In this document: positions 1 to 6,180 of the stretch, one piece after another | How the letters are laid out: each line of letters begins with the position of its first letter | Numbering within the stretch: position 1 is the stretch's first letter | IMG/VR virus record: IMGVR_UViG_3300020172_003865 | Location: 1-23,188 of that record | From: a virus | Reading direction: 5' to 3' (one strand) | DNA length: 23,188 nucleotides | Notes under the pieces: model-generated | What the model saw: only the letters and a program-made list of their open reading frames with translations | What the model was told of the DNA's origin: nothing | The model's database searches: none | Made by a program: the position numbers and the translations under genes

Positions 1-60
1 GAAGATGAAGATGGAGATGAAGGAAACTATAATGACTACGAAGATGGAACAGACACCTGA
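1..60 (+). CDS. C-terminal end of an unidentified protein with an acidic tail (partial)
   Basis: Frame 1 is open from the window edge to a TGA at 58-60. It encodes 19 residues, EDEDGDEGNYNDYEDGTDT, of which 10 are Asp or Glu and none is basic. Such tails occur on phage single-stranded DNA-binding proteins and some other replication proteins, which would suit the neighbourhood. However, the end lacks the hydrophobic tip typical of bacterial SSB, so the identity is only a guess. The frame overlaps the start of the thymidylate synthase gene by 29 nt if that gene starts at 32, a spacing common elsewhere in this window. The rest of the gene lies outside the window. Confidence 0.5.
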   Translation, partial: EDEDGDEGNYNDYEDGTDT

Positions 61-751
61 ATCGATAGATGTAATAAAAGTTTTAGAAAATGGTTATGTT
101 AGATTAGTTGATTATATGGGTTCAGATCTTTCTGTAGCAAACGCAGCAAGAGCTTCTTTTGCCAAAGAATCTACAGAAATGACAACTGCCGACGCTAGAT
201 TAATCGAATTTTTAGCTAGAGAAAATCATATGTCACCTTTTCGGCACGCTTTTCTTACATTTGAATTTAAAGCCCCACTTATGGTAGCTAGACAGCATTG
301 GAAGTATGTAGTCGGATCAGATCATACAATGGACTCATGGAATGAATCTAGTCGTAGATATATTACTATGGATCCTGAATTTTACATTCCAGACAAAGAC
401 AGTTGGAGACTTGCTCCCGATAATCGGAAGCAGGGCTCTGGTGGTCCAATAGATCCATGGACAGGTTCACTGCTAACTCAAGAACTTGTAGATTATATTA
501 AGCAGGGCGAGGCACTTTATGCAATGGCCATGGAAACTGGAGTAGCACCAGAGCAAGCTAGATTGTTCTTGCCAGCTTACGGCATGCATGTGATCTATAG
601 GTGGTCTTGCAGTCTTCAGTCATTAGCCCTGTTCTTACAACAAAGACTAGAAGAAGACGCGCAAAAAGAAATACAACTATATGCCAAAGCAGTAATGGAT
701 TTATCTATTGATAAATTTCCAGTATCGCTAACTCTACTATTGAAGAAGTAA
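32..751 (+). CDS. thyX: Flavin-dependent thymidylate synthase ThyX
   Basis: ThyX makes dTMP from dUMP using FAD, NADPH and methylene-tetrahydrofolate, here feeding phage DNA synthesis. The 239-residue protein fits the family length. Visible family features are VARQ near residue 85-88, NESSRRY at 104-110 and a C-terminal PEQARLFLP segment whose Arg177 matches the conserved substrate-binding arginine. It ends with a FLQQRLEEDAQKEI helix. The usual RHRxxS stretch is replaced by a longer HWKYVVGSDHTMDSW segment, so the fold call is firm but the active site is divergent. ATG at 5 is also open, but AAGGA at 20-24 sits 7 nt before ATG 32, and starting there reduces overlap with the upstream acidic-tail frame. 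dCMP deaminase, which supplies dUMP, lies just downstream. Confidence 0.92.
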   Translation: MTTKMEQTPESIDVIKVLENGYVRLVDYMGSDLSVANAARASFAKESTEMTTADARLIEFLARENHMSPFRHAFLTFEFKAPLMVARQHWKYVVGSDHTMDSWNESSRRYITMDPEFYIPDKDSWRLAPDNRKQGSGGPIDPWTGSLLTQELVDYIKQGEALYAMAMETGVAPEQARLFLPAYGMHVIYRWSCSLQSLALFLQQRLEEDAQKEIQLYAKAVMDLSIDKFPVSLTLLLKK

Positions 752-752
752 T

Positions 753-914
753 ATGGAAATTTTAAAGTTATTTACTTTTTCACTATTATTAAATTGGTGC
801 ATTTCAATTCAAATTTTAAATCAAACACTACCAAAAGGTAGACAAAAATACGCTGCCATTTTGTTATCGGTAATTTTTGGTTTATGTTCTGGATTAGTAA
901 TATTATGGATCTAA
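753..914 (+). CDS. Small membrane protein, two predicted transmembrane segments
   Basis: A 53-codon frame starts 1 nt after the thyX stop and ends at TAA 912-914, overlapping the dCMP deaminase start by 10 nt. It has two hydrophobic stretches, roughly residues 5-22 (LFTFSLLLNWCISIQIL) and 36-53 (ILLSVIFGLCSGLVILWI). They are joined by a short polar link with KGRQKY, suggesting a hairpin in the inner membrane with a positively charged cytoplasmic loop. No family was recognised. Size and topology would fit a holin-like or superinfection-exclusion protein, but nothing specific supports either, and no lysin is nearby. The tight packing between two certain genes is the main evidence that it is real. 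Confidence 0.65.
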   Translation: MEILKLFTFSLLLNWCISIQILNQTLPKGRQKYAAILLSVIFGLCSGLVILWI

Positions 915-1372
915 AGAAAAAAGATATTCAGTATATACAAATGTGTATATCTATGTCAGAAATTTTCTCAACCTGCTCTAAAAGAAAATACGCCGCGATA
1001 CTTGTCGATGAATATGGCCATATTGTTGGAGTAGGATATAACGGTGGGCCAAAAAATATGGTACACTGTAGTGATGGAGGATGTCCAAGAGTTACTGATA
1101 ATTCACCAAATGGATCTATATATGACAATTGTATAGCAATCCACGCAGAAGCGAATGCATTCCTACATTCGGATTATTCAGCTAGACCAAAAAAAATATA
1201 TATAAATGGCCCCCCGTGCTTTTCTTGCGCTAAGCTAATAGCTAATTCAACAGTAGAAAAAATCTATTATATTAAAGATAATAATTATTTAGATTGGGAA
1301 AAAGTAAAAAGTTTTCTAGTTGAAAACTCAAAACAAGTGATAGAAGTGACAAATGCCAGCATCAAAGCTTAA
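905..1372 (+). CDS. Deoxycytidylate (dCMP) deaminase
   Basis: This zinc enzyme turns dCMP into dUMP, the substrate of the ThyX encoded just upstream. In the 155-residue product the zinc and catalytic site is complete: HAE at residues 80-82 and PPCFSC at 103-108, with Cys105 and Cys108 as ligands. The N-terminal half carries the typical SxCxKRKYAAILVD strand and GYNGGP loop. The Cys/His-rich stretch around 54-60 (HCSDGGC) matches the extra loop of phage and eukaryotic dCMP deaminases. An upstream in-frame ATG at 884 would add seven residues inside the small membrane gene. ATG 905 is preferred because it gives the family's usual N-terminus, although no strong ribosome-binding site precedes either. 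Confidence 0.92.
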   Translation: MDLKKKDIQYIQMCISMSEIFSTCSKRKYAAILVDEYGHIVGVGYNGGPKNMVHCSDGGCPRVTDNSPNGSIYDNCIAIHAEANAFLHSDYSARPKKIYINGPPCFSCAKLIANSTVEKIYYIKDNNYLDWEKVKSFLVENSKQVIEVTNASIKA

Positions 1373-1556
1373 TTATATTGTAGTCTACGAAGATCACAGC
1401 CAAGTATATGGTTGCTCTTCTAAGAAAATAGCAGATGAAAGTCCACCGCCAGAAGGTATAGATATTTCTAAAAAGAATATATTTTTTATAACTTTTGAGC
1501 CAGATACTAACAATATCTGTTTGCATAAAATAAATAAGGAAAAGGAAAATGAGTAA
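1353..1556 (+). CDS. Hypothetical protein, 67 aa
   Basis: Not recognised. The 67-residue product overlaps the end of the dCMP deaminase gene by 20 nt and the next gene by 8 nt, the same tight coupling seen across this operon. It has a short beta-strand-like start (LNYIVVYED), a proline-rich middle (ESPPPEG) and a second strand-like stretch (KNIFFITFEP) before a charged end. There is no signal peptide or membrane segment. The frame fills the only space between two supported genes, which favours its being real. Confidence 0.65.
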   Translation: MPASKLNYIVVYEDHSQVYGCSSKKIADESPPPEGIDISKKNIFFITFEPDTNNICLHKINKEKENE

Positions 1557-1779
1557 AGGTATTAAGAAAAAGCATATAGCAAAACTACTTCCAGGCCAAG
1601 TGTGCCTTGTTTTTGATAGCGATATTGCCCTACATATAGCAGAAACATATGACTTTGTTTCTATGGATGCCGAGGAAGAGTATATTCAATACTATAAAGA
1701 CGTAGCTGACTCAATTAGATTACAGGTTCAGGAAACTTATTATGATGGCGGAGAGGAAGAGTACGACGAATGGCAGTAA
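1549..1779 (+). CDS. Hypothetical acidic protein, 76 aa
   Basis: Not recognised. An AAGGAAAAGGA purine run just upstream of ATG 1549 is a good ribosome-binding site. The N-terminus is basic (SKGIKKKHIAK), followed by a hydrophobic strand LLPGQVCLVFDSD, then a long acidic region ending EEEYDEWQ. It is soluble by appearance. The gene overlaps both neighbours (8 nt upstream, 10 nt downstream), so it is probably translated by coupling. Confidence 0.7.
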   Translation: MSKGIKKKHIAKLLPGQVCLVFDSDIALHIAETYDFVSMDAEEEYIQYYKDVADSIRLQVQETYYDGGEEEYDEWQ

Positions 1780-2024
1780 ATAATACTATTAAAAAAGTAA
1801 TTATTACTTCTTTAGTTATAGGTTTTGTATCTATTAAATTTATGTCTAATAAATCTATTAAAGAAAAAATTACTGGACCATCATTAGCCCAATATTTAAA
1901 TAGGCTTAAAGAATTTTATGATCATGAAATAATGGATTTAGTAGAAGATAAGTTTTTAACATTTGTTGATTTTGGAATTAGTCCAGAAGCAGCTTTCGAA
2001 ATCCTAATAGAAGAGGGTGTTTAA
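1770..2024 (+). CDS. Hypothetical membrane-anchored protein, 84 aa
   Basis: Not recognised. After a short basic start (NNTIKK) there is one hydrophobic stretch, about residues 10-25 (VIITSLVIGFVSIKF). A charged helical domain follows and ends in an acidic segment with the UBA-like pattern FGISPEAAFEIL. The layout suggests an N-terminal membrane anchor with the C-terminal domain in the cytoplasm. The start overlaps the preceding gene by 10 nt, and a GAGAGGAAGAG purine run at about 1751-1761 can serve as ribosome-binding site. Confidence 0.7.
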   Translation: MAVNNTIKKVIITSLVIGFVSIKFMSNKSIKEKITGPSLAQYLNRLKEFYDHEIMDLVEDKFLTFVDFGISPEAAFEILIEEGV

Positions 2025-2025
2025 T

Positions 2026-2817
2026 TTGATTGATATATGTATAATTAACTACAATACAAGACCACTGCTTAATAGATTATTAGATTGTCTACACAATGAC
2101 CTGCACACATCTCCTAAAAAATGGAGACTTTATATAGCAGATAATGGATCAATAGATGATAGTGTGGACTGGTTGAGATTTAATCAATCTAGATATCATA
2201 TAGATAAATTAAAATTAAATGATAACATTGGATACTCTGCAGCATGTAATCAATTGGCCGCACTTGGGGACTCGGATACTATTGCGCTTGTTAACGCTGA
2301 TATATGGGCTGATAGTAGATCTATATATGAGATAGATAAAATCTTTCAAGAGGATAAAAAAGTTCATATCCTTGGCCCAAAGCAAAGAGATGAAAATGGT
2401 TATATAACACACGCTGGAATAATTGGAACAAATACTCAGCCAAAGCACCGCGGCTGGAGAGAGCATGATCCTGAAGATCATCTATATAGAGATAGGGTTG
2501 ATTGCGTTACAGTATCTGGTTCAGCTTATTTTGTGCGCAGAGATGTTTGGAATGCACTATCAAATGACTTGGAATATAAGGAAATGTTTCCAGATTCTAC
2601 GGGAGCCTTCCTACCTACACCTCACTATTATGAGGAAACATGGTGCTCTTATTTTGCTAGACATAGAGGCTATAATGTTGCTTACGATGGCACTGTATCA
2701 ATAGGACATAGTTGGCATAAGTCTTCTCCAGTTGGAGGGGAAGCTGATAAAAAGTTTGCAATAAGTAGAGAAATATTTAGAAAAGCATGTGACACTATAG
2801 GAATAGAAAGAGATTGA
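2026..2817 (+). CDS. GT2-family glycosyltransferase
   Basis: This is a cytoplasmic GT-A fold transferase that moves a sugar from a nucleotide-sugar donor; donor and acceptor are unknown. The 263-residue product opens with IDICIINYNTRPLL, the usual first strand. It has the donor-binding ADNGSIDDS (residues 38-46), NDNIGYSAACNQ (65-76) and a metal-site stretch VNADIW (89-94) with NAD in place of a classic DxD. A later SGSAYFVRRDVW segment is also typical of rhamnosyl-transferase-like members. GTG 2017 is open in frame, but GAGGG at 2013-2017 is spaced 8 nt from TTG 2026, and that start gives the family's normal N-terminus. Phage enzymes of this type may decorate DNA, capsid or host surface. Confidence 0.85.
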   Translation: MIDICIINYNTRPLLNRLLDCLHNDLHTSPKKWRLYIADNGSIDDSVDWLRFNQSRYHIDKLKLNDNIGYSAACNQLAALGDSDTIALVNADIWADSRSIYEIDKIFQEDKKVHILGPKQRDENGYITHAGIIGTNTQPKHRGWREHDPEDHLYRDRVDCVTVSGSAYFVRRDVWNALSNDLEYKEMFPDSTGAFLPTPHYYEETWCSYFARHRGYNVAYDGTVSIGHSWHKSSPVGGEADKKFAISREIFRKACDTIGIERD

Positions 2818-2818
2818 T

Positions 2819-3217
2819 ATGACAGATAAACTAAACCCTTGGATCTATAACGCAGAGGTTAAGAAAACAATTGATGGCGATACTTTTGATATTGTTATTG
2901 ATTTAGGTTTTGATACCCTAAAGAGAGGCAGAGTTCGTCTTTATGGTGTAAATACTCCTGAGAGTCGCACAACTAATCTTGAAGAAAAGAAAATGGGATT
3001 GGCAGCAAAAGAGTTTACTGACCAGTGGCTCACAGCCGCTAACCATAAAGTTAAGATAGAAACAATTATTGATAAGAACGAAAAGTACGGAAGAGTTCTA
3101 GCAAGAGTGTGGAATGAGGCTGGAGAGTGTCTAAATGATGCTATAATAGCGTCTGGTCTTGCCAGAGAATACTTTGGCGTAGGCGACAAAACATTCACCG
3201 AATTTAAAAAGGATTGA
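2819..3217 (+). CDS. Staphylococcal-nuclease-like (SNase) nuclease
   Basis: This is an OB-fold, calcium-dependent nuclease family that cuts DNA or RNA. The 132-residue protein is a single SNase domain with catalytic elements in order: TIDGDTF (residues 17-23), RVRLYGVNTPES (38-49, with the conserved Arg40 and Glu48) and YGRVLARV (90-97, the second catalytic Arg92). The metal-ligand Asp of the usual GIDTPE is Asn45, a substitution worth noting. There is no signal peptide, so it should act inside the cell, for example on host nucleic acid or in recombination. It starts 1 nt after the glycosyltransferase stop and is the last gene before a transcription break. Confidence 0.88.
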   Translation: MTDKLNPWIYNAEVKKTIDGDTFDIVIDLGFDTLKRGRVRLYGVNTPESRTTNLEEKKMGLAAKEFTDQWLTAANHKVKIETIIDKNEKYGRVLARVWNEAGECLNDAIIASGLAREYFGVGDKTFTEFKKD

Positions 3218-3233
3218 ATTTTCTAGTCTAGTG

Positions 3234-3262
3234 TTGCAATTCTTAAAGTATTGTGATACTAT
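3234..3262 (+). promoter_or_regulatory. Candidate promoter for the AIPR-like gene
   Basis: TTGCAA at 3234-3239 and TACTAT at 3257-3262 are separated by 17 nt. An overlapping extended -10 reading, TGTGATACT at 3252-3260, is also possible. The site lies in the first real gap of the window (3218-3340), after a gene end and before a leader with two hairpins. Both elements deviate from consensus, so the exact site is uncertain. Confidence 0.45.
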
Positions 3263-3270
3263 TATAACCA

Positions 3271-3318
3271 TGAGTTTTTCAACAGAAAATCTCATTTAAA
3301 TCGGCTACAAAAGTAGCC
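3271..3318 (+). promoter_or_regulatory. Two tandem hairpins in the AIPR-gene leader
   Basis: Hairpin 1 pairs TGAGTTTTTC (3271-3280) with GAAAATCTCA (3285-3294), with one mismatch and loop AACA. Hairpin 2 pairs GGCTAC (3303-3308) with GTAGCC (3313-3318) perfectly, with loop AAAA. The ribosome-binding site AAGGAG (3327-3332) follows 8 nt later and the ATG is at 3341. Hairpin 1 also lies inside a 9-codon frame (MSFSTENLI, ATG 3270 to TAA 3299) that could be a leader peptide. Neither hairpin has a following T-tract, so they look like RNA regulatory or stability elements rather than terminators. Confidence 0.5.
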
Positions 3319-3340
3319 CTAACATTAAGGAGACATAAAC

Positions 3341-4606
3341 ATGTCAGAAAATAATAATATCCATGCAATTAAATTTTATAGACACAATTCTATATCAAAT
3401 CCTATTCATGATGAAGAAATAGGTCAAGATATTAAAATTCACAGACTAACGGTAGAGATTAGAAATATCCCGTTAGGAATGTCTAATCACAACAATGCGC
3501 GTGAAGCAAAATTAAATAAAACTTTTCATAAAGAAATAAAAAATTCTTTAGTTAATTCTGAGTATTCTGATTTTACTCCTGGACTTTTTAATTTAAGAAA
3601 CAGTGGAATTGTAATAGTCGCAGAGACAGCTCACGTATCAGAAAATAATATTTTAGTTGTTGATTTTGGAACAAAGGGTTCAATCATAGATGGTGGTCAT
3701 ACCTATAAAATTATATCTTCTATTATAGAAGACTACAATGCCAACGCGATAGATTCTCATATGCCAGATGAGTATGTGCAAATAGAAATAATTACTGGAT
3801 TGAATAAAAAATTTTATTCAGAAATTACTGAAGCTAGAAATACATCACAAAAACACTTAGAAATGTCTTTTGAGTCTCAAAAGGGAAATTTTGAGTGGCT
3901 TAAAAAGGCATTAGATGGAAAACCAGGTCTTCCTGATTTCTCAGAAAAAATTGCATGGTACCAAAATGCCGGCACTGAAGATGGAACATCTTATCCTGTA
4001 GACGCAGCTTATATACTTAAGGTTTTAACTACTTGCGATATTATTGAGTGGCCCAACGGTGGATCTCATCCTATTGTTGCGTATAACAGTAAAGAAAAAG
4101 CAGTAATAAGACATAAGGATAACAAGCAAAACTTTGTCGCAATGCAAGATGTTGTTTTAGATATTTGCAGATTACACGATATCTTAATTGCAAGATCACT
4201 AAAATGGTATAATAAAGGAACTATCTATAAAATATGGGATTCTAAAAAAACAAACGCAGACAAATTAATTTTTTTAAGTGGAACCGATAAACAATCAGTT
4301 GTACTATCTACTAAAATTTTAGCAGAGGCTTTTGCTTATCCAATGTTAGCTGCAATGAGACAATTTTTTGAAGTAATTGATACTAATGAAGGACAAAAAA
4401 TTGTTTGGAGAAACGGTTACTCTTTTTCAAAAGTAGAAATAATGCTTGAAGAAGGTTTAGGAGAGGCATTGGCTACTGTTGCATATGAAGAAATGGAAGG
4501 TCTCGCTGGAGACAAAACGTCTATTAATCAATTATGTAAAGACAAGTCAATTTGGGGATCGATGTATGCTAGAACTGCTGATTTCATAAGAGACTATAAA
4601 AAATAG
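3341..4606 (+). CDS. AIPR-like (abortive infection phage resistance family) protein
   Basis: The 421-residue product resembles AIPR-family proteins, known from bacterial abortive-infection loci and also present in phages; their biochemical activity is not established. The supporting region is residues 80-125. PGLFNLRNSGIVIVAET corresponds to the family's LFxxNNGI strand, and GSIIDGGHTYKII corresponds to its IVNGGQT-like motif, here with D-G-G-H-T. The rest is mixed alpha/beta without a membrane segment or signal peptide. AAGGAG lies 8 nt before the ATG. The gene is isolated between its own promoter region and leader and a downstream terminator, unlike its operon-packed neighbours. That is the layout of a moron or independently timed early gene. 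A role against host defences or rival phages is inference. A DndB-like assignment is possible because its DGQHR motif is similar. Confidence 0.65.
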   Translation: MSENNNIHAIKFYRHNSISNPIHDEEIGQDIKIHRLTVEIRNIPLGMSNHNNAREAKLNKTFHKEIKNSLVNSEYSDFTPGLFNLRNSGIVIVAETAHVSENNILVVDFGTKGSIIDGGHTYKIISSIIEDYNANAIDSHMPDEYVQIEIITGLNKKFYSEITEARNTSQKHLEMSFESQKGNFEWLKKALDGKPGLPDFSEKIAWYQNAGTEDGTSYPVDAAYILKVLTTCDIIEWPNGGSHPIVAYNSKEKAVIRHKDNKQNFVAMQDVVLDICRLHDILIARSLKWYNKGTIYKIWDSKKTNADKLIFLSGTDKQSVVLSTKILAEAFAYPMLAAMRQFFEVIDTNEGQKIVWRNGYSFSKVEIMLEEGLGEALATVAYEEMEGLAGDKTSINQLCKDKSIWGSMYARTADFIRDYKK

Positions 4607-4612
4607 CATTAC

Positions 4613-4655
4613 AAAAACAGCACCCTTGCACAACTGTGTAGGGGTACTGTTTTTT
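4613..4655. terminator. Intrinsic terminator after the AIPR-like gene
   Basis: AAAAACAG (4613-4620) pairs with CTGTTTTT (4647-4654), and inside it ACCC pairs with GGGT after one mismatch; CACA/TGTG can close the loop. The stem runs directly into a T-tract on the + strand, and its A-rich 5' side could also terminate minus-strand transcripts. It begins 6 nt after the AIPR stop codon, and the next gene starts 31 nt or less downstream. Confidence 0.8.
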
Positions 4656-4686
4656 AACTTTGAAATGGAAGATAAATACAACTAAA

Positions 4687-5076
4687 ATGGAATTTGAAAT
4701 ACTACCAGCAGAATATATTGGCGAAGCAGCTCACGATGAAAGTGGTTTTTTGACCATAGGTTGTGGAGAAAAAATAGTTAAGATACATTTAACTAAAAAC
4801 ACATTACCGGGGTGGTCTAATCGTGGGTCTGTATCCGTCTATGTTAGACGTTTCTCTACGGATTTATCTGTAGCAGAAATACACATTGCCCAGCATGATG
4901 GATTAAGTCAAGAAGAGCTAGACTACGAGAATGAACAAGCTGGAATATATACACTTGGTCCTAAAGAATATTGGAGAGCTAAAATGGTGGGCAAGTATAC
5001 TTACGGCCTTGATTCACACTTAATGACTGATGAGGAATTCGAAAAAGATTGGAATGAAATAGAGGAGGATCTTTAG
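4687..5076 (+). CDS. Hypothetical protein, 129 aa
   Basis: Not recognised. The product has a beta-rich first half (FLTIGCGEKIVKIHL, GSVSVYVRRFS, VAEIHIAQHD) and an acidic, tyrosine- and tryptophan-containing second half ending DWNEIEEDL. It appears soluble. TTG 4660 is open in frame and would add nine residues, but it lies 5 nt after the terminator and has no ribosome-binding site. ATG 4687 is the working start, with GGAAGA about 14 nt upstream. The gene ends 1 nt into the next one, with which it is clearly co-translated. Confidence 0.65.
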   Translation: MEFEILPAEYIGEAAHDESGFLTIGCGEKIVKIHLTKNTLPGWSNRGSVSVYVRRFSTDLSVAEIHIAQHDGLSQEELDYENEQAGIYTLGPKEYWRAKMVGKYTYGLDSHLMTDEEFEKDWNEIEEDL

Positions 5077-5495
5077 TGCAAACATTTCTACCGTATGCAG
5101 ATTTTCAAAAATCTGTAGAAGTATTAGACTATCGTAGATTAGGAAAACAACGTGTTGAAACATTTCAAGTTTTAAACATCTTACTTGATCGCACTCCAAC
5201 GAAAGGTTGGCGAAACCATCCAGTCACGCTAATGTGGACTGGGTATGAATCAGCTTTGAAGTTGTATCAAAATATGACTATCCGTGAATGGGTTCGTAGA
5301 GGATATAATAATAATATGCAATACGAAGAAATAGAACCTGGAACTACTATAATGCCAGCTTGGTTTGGCAATGAAGAATTCCATAGATCACATAGATCAA
5401 ATCTTCTTCGTAAAGACTTTGGATATTATTCACAGTTTTTTGATGAACCAAATGACCTAGAATACTATTGGCCAGGAGTAGCATATGCCGCTTAA
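5076..5495 (+). CDS. MSMEG_6728-type protein, putative pyrimidine-dimer DNA glycosylase-like
   Basis: The protein begins MQTFLPYADFQKSVEVLDYR and then has RRLGKQRVE and WRNHPVTLMW. It continues with EWVRRGY, PAWFG and a FHRSHRSNLLRKD block. This order matches the actinobacterial MSMEG_6728 family, which is grouped with pyrimidine-dimer excision enzymes; the family assignment is from memory. The role would be repair of UV damage, but the reaction is unproven for this subfamily. GTG 5076 overlaps the preceding TAG by one base and is preceded by a strong AGAGGAGGA site (5061-5069), which fixes the start. The end overlaps the next gene by 11 nt. Confidence 0.75.
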   Translation: MQTFLPYADFQKSVEVLDYRRLGKQRVETFQVLNILLDRTPTKGWRNHPVTLMWTGYESALKLYQNMTIREWVRRGYNNNMQYEEIEPGTTIMPAWFGNEEFHRSHRSNLLRKDFGYYSQFFDEPNDLEYYWPGVAYAA

Positions 5496-5889
5496 AGTAT
5501 TTCTTTCAGGAGCAATTGAGGGTGTTGAAGACTACGGTCGTTTTTGGCGTAAGTCTGCTACCAAGGCACTGCATCTTGCAGGTTATGATGTATTAGATCC
5601 AATGACTATTACTGGTAGGGATTATGAAACTCCTGAAGAAATAGTTGAAAAAAATCTATTCATGCAACGCAGAGCGGATATCATTCTGGTAGAATACATG
5701 TTACAAGATCGCGCATATATAGGTACTGATTTTGAACTAGCTTGGGCAAAGTTCAATGATCAGCCAGCAATTGTTTTTTGCTGTGACTCTAATAAGAACA
5801 GAGTTTATCTAAAATATATGGCAACAAAGCTTGCACCAACAATGCAAGATGCGATAGAATATATCGCAATTAATTATCCATCAATATAA
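5485..5889 (+). CDS. Nucleoside 2-deoxyribosyltransferase-like protein
   Basis: The 134-residue protein has the Rossmann-like pattern of the nucleoside 2-deoxyribosyltransferase family. VFLSGAIEG (residues 5-13) is at the N-terminus, ADIILVEYM at 64-72, and GTDFELAWA at 80-88 contains Glu84, the equivalent of the catalytic glutamate. Members swap bases on deoxynucleosides or cleave nucleoside phosphates. In phages they are thought to salvage nucleotides or take part in base modification, and in some defence systems the fold acts on NAD or nucleotides. Here the nucleotide-metabolism context favours salvage. The gene overlaps its upstream neighbour by 11 nt. Confidence 0.78.
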   Translation: MPLKVFLSGAIEGVEDYGRFWRKSATKALHLAGYDVLDPMTITGRDYETPEEIVEKNLFMQRRADIILVEYMLQDRAYIGTDFELAWAKFNDQPAIVFCCDSNKNRVYLKYMATKLAPTMQDAIEYIAINYPSI

Positions 5890-5903
5890 CGAAAGGCAAT
5901 ACA

Positions 5904-6095
5904 ATGTCAGATAACAAGTTCAAGTATTTCACCGTAACAACAACTGCAGTTGTTAAGGCAAATAATAAGACAGACGCGGAGAAGATTGCAATGAGCAATC
6001 GTCGCCCAGTTGGCACTCTTGGTGAGTTGATCATTAAAGATGTTGAGATTGAGCGAATCTCGGCTGCAGAGGCTCATGAGCAGCTCGTAGGCTGA
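5904..6095 (+). CDS. Hypothetical small protein, 63 aa
   Basis: Not recognised. GAAAGG lies about 9 nt before ATG 5904. The predicted fold is a small alpha/beta unit: strand KYFTVTTTAVVKA, helix NKTDAEKIAMSN, strand LIIKDVEIERIS, then an acidic helical end. The pattern of a strand carrying repeated T/V followed by a DAEKIA helix is common in small phage proteins of unknown role. Its base composition is less AT-rich than the neighbours, which may reflect high expression or separate origin. It is the last gene before a hairpin. Confidence 0.75.
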   Translation: MSDNKFKYFTVTTTAVVKANNKTDAEKIAMSNRRPVGTLGELIIKDVEIERISAAEAHEQLVG

Positions 6096-6130
6096 ACAAC
6101 TCATTAAAGTCTAGTACTTGTTGGTTAGGG

Positions 6131-6156
6131 AGAAGGGGGGAGTAATCCCCCTTTCT
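6131..6156 (+). terminator. G-rich hairpin, probable terminator or attenuator
   Basis: AGAAGGGGGG (6131-6140) pairs with CCCCCTTTCT (6147-6156) around the loop AGTAAT, a 10-bp stem including one G-T pair. It is followed by TGCCTTT rather than a clean T-run, so termination may be partial. It sits between the small gene ending at 6095 and the glycosyltransferase starting at 6181. Confidence 0.55.
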
Positions 6157-6180
6157 GCCTTTAAAAAAGATTGGAATTAT

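Noticed and set aside
884-904. Extended N-terminus MFWISNI for dCMP deaminase
   Set aside because: These codons lie inside the small membrane gene and do not fit the family N-terminus; ATG 905 is sufficient.
2423-2704. Plus-strand frame of 93 codons inside the first glycosyltransferase gene
   Set aside because: It lies wholly inside a well-supported glycosyltransferase frame and shows no recognisable protein pattern.
3139-3150. TGCTATAATAGC inside the SNase gene as a promoter
   Set aside because: No -35-like sequence at 16-18 nt, and it lies in coding sequence; similar TATAATAG strings at about 7996 and 11110 show that it arises readily from codon pairs. It could still be a second AIPR start, but the evidence is too weak to list.
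3261-3266. Minus-strand TATAAT in the AIPR leader region
   Set aside because: No -35 at a suitable distance and no minus-strand gene downstream of it; probably chance in AT-rich DNA.
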